Assembly: GCA_965216535.1 (NCBI GenBank)
Contig: OZ244175.1
Span: forward strand, 7,068,001 to 7,132,000
DNA length: 64,000 nucleotides
DNA from: Hoeflea_A sp965216535
Lineage (GTDB): Bacteria > Pseudomonadota > Alphaproteobacteria > Rhizobiales > Rhizobiaceae
Direction: 5' to 3'
Shown here piece by piece: positions 58,444 to 64,000 of this stretch. Made by a program: the position numbers and the translations under genes. The notes beneath the pieces are model-generated. The model made no database searches. It saw nothing but the letters and a program-made list of their open reading frames with translations, and was not told where the DNA came from. How positions within the stretch are numbered: the first letter of the stretch is position 1; each line of letters opens with the position of its first letter.

Positions 58444-59268
58444 TTAGCCGATGTCATTGAGACTCCAATCATAGACGAAACGGCCAACGGATGCAGATTT
58501 GATCGCCGCCGAGTGATCCGGTTCGGCAAATTGCCTCCAATGGGACTTCAGCTTTCGGCGGCCGCCGAAATCAGCGGCATACCAGGAATAGATCTTCGAC
58601 GATGTGATGCGCCCCTTGCCGACCGACACGCCGCGCCGGTGATTGACGTAGTCGCGGGCATTCGCCCTCAACAGATCGTCGACGTTGCGGCCGGTAAACG
58701 CGACGGTCGCAAGGTTGGGACAGGAGTAGGATGCGCAATTGAGCCCGTAGTGGGACATCGGATCATTGAACAGCGGCCGCACGACCGCGTGTTCCACGTC
58801 GTCAAGCGACAACGAAACGCCCTCGACGCTCATCAGTTTCTTCGACCACGGCCCCGAGCCGAACAGGCCGCCGCCGCCGAGATTGATTTTCTTGATCGAC
58901 GTGACGGGATAGCGGTCGAGCACGACATCTAGCGTTTTGGCGTTGTAGAGGTTGATCCAGTAGGCATGCGCCTCAGCGACAGAGAAGGTTGTCGGGCGGG
59001 CTGCCTCCAGCGCCGCGACATAGGACTTCAGCGCCGTCTGTCCGGAGGCTTTGAAACTGCGATAATCGACGCGGTTGTAGCCTTCGGCGTCCGGTCTGAC
59101 ATGGGCCGCCAAAAGAGAATTGAAGGCGGAATGATCCATGCCGCCCGAGCCGCGCGGCGCCAACTGCCTGAGCGGCGAGGCCGCGACCACAGGCCGCATG
59201 CCGATCAGCAGTATCGTTGCCGTTGCACTCATTCCGGTCAACATCCTACGGCGATCAAGTTGGGTCAT
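58444..59268 (-). CDS. Exported DUF547 protein
   Basis: A 274-residue protein with an export signal (MTQLDRRRMLTGMSATATIL with two or three Arg before a hydrophobic core, possibly Tat-like) and a DUF547 domain: AYWINLYNAKTLDVVLDRYPV (about 103), SLDDVEHAVVRPLFNDPMSHYGLNCASYSCPNLATVAFTG (about 155) with the conserved His/Cys, and a C-terminal FVYDWSLNDIG. DUF547 shows a transglutaminase-like fold but its role is unknown. Start MTQLDRRRML preferred over an ATG 13 codons upstream because the signal then begins correctly. Confidence 0.85.
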   Translation of the reverse strand: MTQLDRRRMLTGMSATATILLIGMRPVVAASPLRQLAPRGSGGMDHSAFNSLLAAHVRPDAEGYNRVDYRSFKASGQTALKSYVAALEAARPTTFSVAEAHAYWINLYNAKTLDVVLDRYPVTSIKKINLGGGGLFGSGPWSKKLMSVEGVSLSLDDVEHAVVRPLFNDPMSHYGLNCASYSCPNLATVAFTGRNVDDLLRANARDYVNHRRGVSVGKGRITSSKIYSWYAADFGGRRKLKSHWRQFAEPDHSAAIKSASVGRFVYDWSLNDIG

Positions 59269-59610
59269 CAAATACTCCTGCGATGAATACGTGCTTCGAT
59301 TTGCCAAACAATTGCGCGCTGGCGATTACCAGACAATGACCGCAGACCCGATCTCACCGCCATGTGATTCAAGGTGATCCGATACCCTTCACAAGAGCTT
59401 GCAACGCCGTCAGTCTCGGTCGACCGCGACGGCGCCGTTTGGCGGTGCCAAGAATTGACTTTCTGGAGGCTTTGCGCCTATAAGCCGCGCACGTTCGGGT
59501 TCGCATGTCCGGCGCATATTGGATTGTGCCAGCGCCACCCGTTCGGCAATCGCAACGCAACTGTTTATCAGACAGTCCGAAGAAGGGCCGCACACCGCGG
59601 TATTAAATAA
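59269..59610. other. Promoter and leader region of the rpmH operon
   Basis: About 340 nt between the DUF547 gene (minus) and rpmH (plus). The first half shows nothing recognisable; a strong promoter lies at 59455-59484, leaving an untranslated leader of about 120 nt. Confidence 0.6.
59455..59484 (+). promoter_or_regulatory. Strong sigma-70-type promoter upstream of rpmH
   Basis: TTGACT (59455-59460) and TATAAG (59479-59484) are separated by 18 nt, the best match to a housekeeping promoter in the window, and lie about 125 nt before the rpmH ATG. Strong expression is expected for a ribosomal-protein operon. Confidence 0.7.
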
Positions 59611-59748
59611 ATGACAAAGCGTACCTTTCAACCGTCCAAACTCGTGCGCAAGCGCCGCCACGGCTTCAGAGCGCGCCTCGCAACCAAAGGCGGCCGCAAG
59701 GTTCTGGCCAATCGCCGGGCACGCGGACGCAAGCGTCTCTCCGCCTGA
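59611..59748 (+). CDS. rpmH: 50S ribosomal protein L34
   Basis: A 45-residue, very basic protein beginning MTKRTFQPSKLVRKRRHGF and ending RRARGRKRLSA, which is L34 essentially residue for residue. One extra residue (T2) is present compared with the common 44-residue form. The ribosome site is weak (only AAATAA before the ATG). It is followed by rnpA after 28 nt. Confidence 0.97.
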   Translation: MTKRTFQPSKLVRKRRHGFRARLATKGGRKVLANRRARGRKRLSA

Positions 59749-59776
59749 GCCGCCAACCACGGTTAGCGAAGGGCTC

Positions 59777-60151
59777 ATGCCGCAAAGGTCGACGATACAG
59801 ACCGGACGACTGACCCGGCGATCGGAGTTTCTGGCGACCCGCAAGGGCGAGCGTCGGCGGGGGCCCTATTTCGTTCTTGAGGTGCTGGATCGAAACGCGC
59901 CGGACGAACCAGCGCGCGTCGGCTACACCGTCAGCAAACGACAAGGCAATGCCGTCGAACGCAATCGTATTCGGCGGCGCCTGAAAGAGGCGGTGAAGCA
60001 CACCGCAGGGTTTGCGATGCAGCCGGGCCATGACTATGTGGTAGTGGCGCGGCGTGACGCCCTCGGGGCACCGTTCAGCACACTCGCCCAAACCCTTGCC
60101 CGCCGGATTGCCCAGCGGCCGGCCGGAAATCGGCGCGACAACAGGAACTGA
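59777..60151 (+). CDS. rnpA: Ribonuclease P protein component
   Basis: A 124-residue basic protein that assists the RNase P RNA in tRNA 5' maturation. The family signature is RVGYTVSKRQGNAVERNRIRRRLKEAVK (about 47-74), with the RNR motif in NAVERNRIRRR. GAAGGG lies just before the ATG. It starts 28 nt after rpmH and ends 2 nt before yidC, the classic arrangement. Confidence 0.95.
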   Translation: MPQRSTIQTGRLTRRSEFLATRKGERRRGPYFVLEVLDRNAPDEPARVGYTVSKRQGNAVERNRIRRRLKEAVKHTAGFAMQPGHDYVVVARRDALGAPFSTLAQTLARRIAQRPAGNRRDNRN

Positions 60152-60153
60152 CG

Positions 60154-61995
60154 ATGGAACAGAACCGCAATTACATCGTGGCCATAGCCCTCTCGGTCCT
60201 GGTCCTGATTGCGTGGCAGTTTTTTTACCTCAGCCCGAAAATCGAGCAAGAGCGGGCCGCACAAGAAGCGCTGCAAGCGCAGCAGGCCGCACAGCAGACG
60301 CCACAAGCGGGCGGTGAGACAGCGCCCGCGGCCGGTGGCGGACAGTTGCCCCAGGCGACGGCCGGAGGCGCAACCCCGGCCCTGCCCGGCTCCGCCTCCG
60401 ATGCACAAAGCAGCGTGAGCCGTGATGCCGCGGTCGCGCAGGAAAAGCGCATCGCCATCGACACGCCGGCGCTTTCGGGATCGATCAACCTGACCGGCGC
60501 GCGCTTCGATGACCTGAAATTGAAGAATTATCGCCTGACCGTCGATCCCACGAGCCCGATCATCGAGCTTCTGTCTCCGGCGGATATGCAGCAGGGCTAC
60601 TTTGCCGAATTCGGGTTTGCCGGCAATGATATCAGTGGCGCCGTACCTGGCCCGGACACCGCGTGGTCGGTCGAGGGCGAGCCGACGCTCACATCGACGA
60701 CACCGGTGACGCTGACCTGGGCCAACGAGAAAGGCATCAGTTTCCAGCGCACGATCAGTGTCGACGAGAACTACATGTTCGAGATTGCCGATACCGTGAC
60801 CAACGGTTCGGATTCCGCGGTCTCGGTGTCGCCCTATGGCCGCATCAGCCGCCTTTACAGGCCGGAAACGACCGGCTTCTTCGTGCTGCACGAAGGGCTT
60901 CTCGGCGTCATTGGCGAAGATGGCCTGAGCGAAGTCGACTATGGCGACGTGGAAGACGATCGGACCATTACGCCTCCGAAAGCTGACAAGGGCTGGCTCG
61001 GCATCACCGACAAATACTGGGCGACAGCGCTCATTCCGGCACAGGGTCAATCGTTCCAGGCACGCTTCTCCTATTTCGACAGCGGCCGGCCGAACTATCA
61101 GACGGATTACATCAGCGACGCGATTACCATCGCCCCTGGGCAGACGCAGTCAACGGAAAGCCATTTGTTTGCCGGCGCCAAGGAAGTGCCGATTATCGAC
61201 GACTATGAAGTGACCTATTCGATCGAGAATTTCGACCTGATGATCGACTGGGGATGGTTCTATTTCATCACCAAGCCGATGTTCAAGGCGCTGGACTTCT
61301 TCTACCGCATGGTCGGCAATTTCGGAGTCGCCATTCTTCTCACCACCGTGGTGCTGAAGCTGTTGTTCTTCCCACTCGCCAACAAATCCTACGTCTCGAT
61401 GGCCAACATGAAAAAGGTCCAGCCGAAGATGGAGGAAATCAAGGCCCAGCATGGCGACGACCGCCAAGCCATGCAGCAGGCGATGATGAAGCTCTACAAG
61501 GAGGAGAAGATCAACCCGGTTGCCGGGTGTTGGCCGGTGCTGCTACAGATTCCGGTGTTCTTCGCCCTCTACAAGGTGCTGTTCGTCACCATCGAGATGC
61601 GGCATGCACCGTTTTTCGGCTGGATCCAGGACCTTTCGGCGCCGGATCCGACGAGCATCCTCAACCTGTTCGGGCTGCTGCCCTATACGGCGCCGGATAT
61701 TCCCTATCTGGGAATCGGCATCTGGCCGCTGTTGATGGGCATCACGATGTTCATGCAGATGCGCATGAACCCGACGCCTCCCGACCCGACCCAGGCGATG
61801 ATCTTCAACTGGATGCCGGTGATCTTCACCTTCATGCTGGCGACCTTCCCGGCCGGTCTGGTGATTTACTGGGCGTGGAACAACTCTCTGTCGATCCTGC
61901 AGCAGGCGGTGATCATGAAACGGCAGGGCGTCAAGATCGAGCTATGGGACAACCTGCGGGGAATGTTCAAGAAGAAACCCAAGGCGGCCGAGTAG
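60154..61995 (+). CDS. yidC: Membrane protein insertase YidC
   Basis: A 613-residue insertase: N-terminal anchor NYIVAIALSVLVLIAWQFFYL, a Gln/Ala/Pro-rich linker (about 30-90), the large periplasmic beta-domain (about 95-365), and the conserved five-TM core from FYRMVGNFGVAILLTTVVLKLLFFPLANKSY, where R is the hydrophilic-groove Arg, through INPVAGCWPVLLQIPVFFALYKVL to WAWNNSLSILQQAVIM and a basic tail. Works with SecYEG or alone in membrane-protein insertion. Confidence 0.96.
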   Translation: MEQNRNYIVAIALSVLVLIAWQFFYLSPKIEQERAAQEALQAQQAAQQTPQAGGETAPAAGGGQLPQATAGGATPALPGSASDAQSSVSRDAAVAQEKRIAIDTPALSGSINLTGARFDDLKLKNYRLTVDPTSPIIELLSPADMQQGYFAEFGFAGNDISGAVPGPDTAWSVEGEPTLTSTTPVTLTWANEKGISFQRTISVDENYMFEIADTVTNGSDSAVSVSPYGRISRLYRPETTGFFVLHEGLLGVIGEDGLSEVDYGDVEDDRTITPPKADKGWLGITDKYWATALIPAQGQSFQARFSYFDSGRPNYQTDYISDAITIAPGQTQSTESHLFAGAKEVPIIDDYEVTYSIENFDLMIDWGWFYFITKPMFKALDFFYRMVGNFGVAILLTTVVLKLLFFPLANKSYVSMANMKKVQPKMEEIKAQHGDDRQAMQQAMMKLYKEEKINPVAGCWPVLLQIPVFFALYKVLFVTIEMRHAPFFGWIQDLSAPDPTSILNLFGLLPYTAPDIPYLGIGIWPLLMGITMFMQMRMNPTPPDPTQAMIFNWMPVIFTFMLATFPAGLVIYWAWNNSLSILQQAVIMKRQGVKIELWDNLRGMFKKKPKAAE

Positions 61996-62008
61996 CGGCC
62001 GCCGCACC

Positions 62009-62647
62009 ATGTCCGACAACACGACGCTTTTCGCCCGGCCCTGGGTCTTCATCCGCGGTGTTCCTGCCATGCGCTTCCTCCCGCCCGAGGGGCCGCCGGA
62101 GATCGCCTTTGCCGGTCGTTCTAATGTCGGCAAGTCGTCGCTGATCAACGCGCTGCTCAGGCAGAAGGGCCTCGCCCGCACGTCCAACACGCCGGGCCGC
62201 ACCCAGGAGCTCAACTATTTCGTACCGGACGGCTATTCCGGTTCCGCCGGCGACCTGCCGCCCGTCGCAGTGGTCGACATGCCGGGCTATGGTTTCGCCA
62301 AGGCGCCGAAATCTCAGGTAGACCAGTGGACGCGGCTGATTTTCGATTACCTGCGCGGACGCTCCACACTCAAACGTGTCTACGTGCTGATCGACGCCCG
62401 CCACGGCATCAAGACGAATGACGAGGAGGTCCTGGCAATGCTCGACCAGGCCGCTGTCTCCTACCAGATCGTGCTGACCAAGATCGACAAGATCAAAACA
62501 GCCGGTGTGGCGTCCCTGATTGCGCGCACGGAGGAGCGGATCGCAAAACGGCCTGCGGCCTTTCCCGGCGTGCTGGCGACGTCATCAGAAAAGGGCACCG
62601 GGCTCGATGATTTGGGCGCCGCAATCGTCACAGCCATTGACGGTTGA
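62009..62647 (+). CDS. engB: Ribosome-biogenesis GTPase EngB (YihA/YsxC)
   Basis: A 212-residue GTPase with G1 GRSNVGKSS (about 39), G2 TSNTPGRTQELNYF, G3 DMPGYGFAK, G4 TKIDK and G5 TSSEKG. It is needed for large-subunit assembly. It follows yidC by 13 nt, the usual Rhizobiales order. Confidence 0.96.
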   Translation: MSDNTTLFARPWVFIRGVPAMRFLPPEGPPEIAFAGRSNVGKSSLINALLRQKGLARTSNTPGRTQELNYFVPDGYSGSAGDLPPVAVVDMPGYGFAKAPKSQVDQWTRLIFDYLRGRSTLKRVYVLIDARHGIKTNDEEVLAMLDQAAVSYQIVLTKIDKIKTAGVASLIARTEERIAKRPAAFPGVLATSSEKGTGLDDLGAAIVTAIDG

Positions 62648-62703
62648 ATTTCAGCCAATTGTGCTATCATCGGCGGATTGAATAGACGGCCGGGGCGCAC
62701 AGC

Positions 62704-63441
62704 GTGAGTGAACAGGACAAGCACGAGCCGCAACAGGTAGCGATGGCATGGGCTGTCCATGCCTTCACCGCCTCGGGCATCGTTCTCGGCTTCCTGGCTC
62801 TCGTCGCCATTTTGAACAACGACAAGACCGCCGCCTTCATGTGGCTTGGCCTGGCGCTGTTCGTCGATGGCATCGACGGTACTCTCGCACGCAAGGTCAA
62901 GGTCCAGGAGGTCACGCCGCAGCTCGACGGCACGACCCTCGACAACGTGATCGACTATTTCAACTACGTCGCGGTGCCCGCGATGATGGTCTACTGGTTC
63001 GGGCTCGTGCCGGACGGCTGGGCCACGGTGACGGCGGCAACCATCATGGCGGTGTCGTGCTACACCTTCGCCAACACGGCGATGAAGACGTCGGACTATT
63101 ACTTTTCCGGCTTTCCGGCGCTGTGGAACGTGCCGGTTCTCTACTTCCACATCCTGCAGACCGATCCGTGGACAAATCTGATCGTGCTGGCGATCTGCGG
63201 CGTGCTGACCTTCATCCCGGTGAAATTCGTCCACCCCTTCCGGGTTCTCGACTGGCGGAGCTGGACGATCCCGATGACGGTCCTTTGGGCCGCCACAACA
63301 CTCCGGCTTGTTCTTATCTCGCCCGAAACCGCCGATGCGCAAAAGACATCGCCGGTTTTCTTCTGGCTTTGGATCGTGGCGACGATCTATTTCGCCGCGC
63401 TGTCGCTATGGCGGACGTTCCGGCCAGAGCCGAGCAAATAG
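62704..63441 (+). CDS. pcs: Phosphatidylcholine synthase (CDP-alcohol phosphatidyltransferase)
   Basis: A 245-residue integral membrane enzyme that condenses CDP-diacylglycerol with choline. The CDP-alcohol phosphotransferase motif has the Pcs spacing DGIDGTLARKVKVQE...LDGTTLDNVIDY (about 56-88), longer between AR and G than in other family members. About eight hydrophobic segments. GTG start, 56 nt after engB. Pcs uses choline directly and marks bacteria able to make phosphatidylcholine without methylation. Confidence 0.92.
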   Translation: MSEQDKHEPQQVAMAWAVHAFTASGIVLGFLALVAILNNDKTAAFMWLGLALFVDGIDGTLARKVKVQEVTPQLDGTTLDNVIDYFNYVAVPAMMVYWFGLVPDGWATVTAATIMAVSCYTFANTAMKTSDYYFSGFPALWNVPVLYFHILQTDPWTNLIVLAICGVLTFIPVKFVHPFRVLDWRSWTIPMTVLWAATTLRLVLISPETADAQKTSPVFFWLWIVATIYFAALSLWRTFRPEPSK

Positions 63442-63442
63442 G

Positions 63443-63732
63443 ACTTATCGCCCTTTGCCCTAGATCAAAGGGCGATAAGTTTGGATCATTTGATGGCTGC
63501 AGATCGGCTCCACTCGGCAAGGCGCGTCGCGCAGCGCGATGTGGTGCATCGGGCAAGCGGCGCAACGCAGCCGATGGGCCGATATGCAGCCACCCTTCGG
63601 GCCGGGCGCTTTTGGCCCCTGGCGTCGTTGGCTTGCACTTGTGGTGGGGTGGCACCACGGCCTGCAATCCGCCTAGCCAGAGACCAAAATCGCCACGGTC
63701 AAATGGTGCAAACTTATCGCCCTTTGATCTAG
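63443..63732. repeat. MITE-like element with long terminal inverted repeats
   Basis: A 23-bp perfect inverted repeat (63460-63482 and 63710-63732; outer end CTAG, inner end AAGTTT) bounds about 270 nt, and similarity continues imperfectly about a dozen bases inward (ATCATTTGA against CACCATTTGA). On the left the arm also pairs with a third copy: ACTTATCGCCCTTTG (63443-63457) and its complement (63466-63480) make a 15-bp stem with an 8-nt loop. The interior has no gene. It fills the space between the stops of pcs and msrB and may act as a two-way terminator. Confidence 0.7.
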
Positions 63733-64000
63733 ACAACCTGTTCCTGAAAGGTCATGGCCACACCGTTGATGCAATGACGCAGGCCGGTCGGCGGAGGACC
63801 GTCGTTGAAGACATGGCCAAGATGACCGCCGCAGCGGCGGCAGTGCACTTCGGTTCGCGGCACCAACAGCTTGTAGTCTCGCTTGGTGGCGACGGCATCC
63901 TCAATCGCATCGTAAAAGCTTGGCCAACCGGTGCCGCTGTCGAACTTGGTCTCTGACGCGTAGAGCGGCAGATCACAGCCGGCGCAGTTGTACGTGCCGG
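63729..64000 (-). CDS. msrB: Peptide-methionine (R)-S-oxide reductase (partial, C-terminal part)
   Basis: The visible 90 codons are the MsrB core: YNCAGCDLPLYASETKF with the first zinc CxxC, SGTGWPSFYDAI, HCRRCGGHLGHVFNDGPPPTG with the second CxxC, and the catalytic Cys in LRHCINGVAMTF. The N-terminus lies beyond the right edge. The ending MTFQEQVV is short and the TAG stop lies within the CTAG end of the adjacent inverted-repeat element, so the C-terminus may have been shaped by that insertion. It reduces methionine-R-sulfoxide in proteins. Confidence 0.93.
   Translation of the reverse strand, partial: GTYNCAGCDLPLYASETKFDSGTGWPSFYDAIEDAVATKRDYKLLVPRTEVHCRRCGGHLGHVFNDGPPPTGLRHCINGVAMTFQEQVV

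Noticed and set aside
59269..59748. Replication origin beside rpmH
   Set aside because: rpmH is next to dnaA in many bacteria, but no dnaA gene or cluster of DnaA boxes is present here.
63314..63736. 140-codon minus-strand frame over the repeat element
   Set aside because: It is made of the inverted-repeat element and antisense pcs; no ribosome site or domain.
62748..63956. 402-codon plus-strand frame spanning pcs, the repeat and msrB
   Set aside because: Out-of-frame reading of pcs followed by the inverted-repeat element and antisense msrB.
1..64000. CRISPR arrays, prophage, IS transposases or rRNA genes
   Set aside because: No regularly spaced direct repeats, phage structural genes, transposase motifs or rRNA sequence were recognised.

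Overview
The window looks like part of the chromosome of a free-living, probably marine or saline, alphaproteobacterium of the Rhizobiales (Hyphomicrobiales). Evidence: GC-rich DNA with Rhizobiales-style proteins, the block rpmH-rnpA-yidC-engB followed by phosphatidylcholine synthase, RibH of the short type behind an FMN riboswitch, and many periplasmic-binding-protein transporters (TctC/TTT, TRAP, ribose-type ABC, BCCT). There is no phage, plasmid or CRISPR signature. Most of the window is accessory catabolism and surface polysaccharide, and housekeeping genes take up only the last ~5 kb.

Layout. (1) 1-7567: a minus-strand operon tctC-tctB-tctA-gntR-CMD/AhpD-like-reductive dehalogenase. The dehalogenase runs off the left edge. 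A DUF3604 gene lies divergently, and a perfect 16-bp palindrome sits between the two transcription units. (2) 7595-10506: a TruD-like pseudouridine synthase overlapping by 4 nt a short adenosylcobalamin-type ribonucleotide-reductase homologue that lacks canonical redox cysteines. (3) 10519-21630: a Wzx/Wzy-type polysaccharide locus: two tandem TupA-like ATP-grasp genes, a GT4, a fused Wzz-Wzy/ExoQ-like protein, a flippase, a WecG-type GT26, a GDP-mannose-3,5-epimerase-like enzyme and an initiating sugar-phosphate transferase. Its two divergent promoter regions are strikingly AT-rich. (4) 21729-26475: a chemoreceptor with a downstream secreted PDC-type sensor protein, then an HlyD-type membrane-fusion protein with a small membrane partner.

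(5) 26839-36554: a divergent sugar or polyol catabolic locus (ribose-type ABC transporter, two SDRs, split transketolase, FGGY kinase, SorC regulator). (6) 36597-37257: ribH with its FMN riboswitch, followed by two small lower-GC genes. (7) 38608-47304: a BCCT transporter and a tightly overlapping operon (ALDH, M19 dipeptidase homologue missing metal ligands, unknown 560-aa protein, DUF3726, Ldh-family reductase) with a divergent LysR regulator. (8) 47382-49833: a small orphan gene, tRNA-Arg(ACG) and an orphan histidine kinase. (9) 50012-55932: TRAP transporter-ROK regulator diverging from nagB-nagA, an amino-sugar module. (10) 55950-59268: a FAD/NAD oxidoreductase, a TVP38-family membrane protein and an exported DUF547 protein. 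(11) 59455-64000: rpmH-rnpA-yidC-engB, pcs, a MITE-like inverted-repeat element, and msrB running off the right edge.

The strongest candidates for something undescribed are the translationally coupled TruD-like/RNR-like pair (TruD-like synthases are known markers of C-nucleoside pathways), the aerobic-type reductive dehalogenase operon, the Wzz-Wzy fusion, and the six-gene BCCT/M19/DUF3726 operon with an unrecognised 560-residue protein. All functional statements come from reading motifs by eye; no database search was run.
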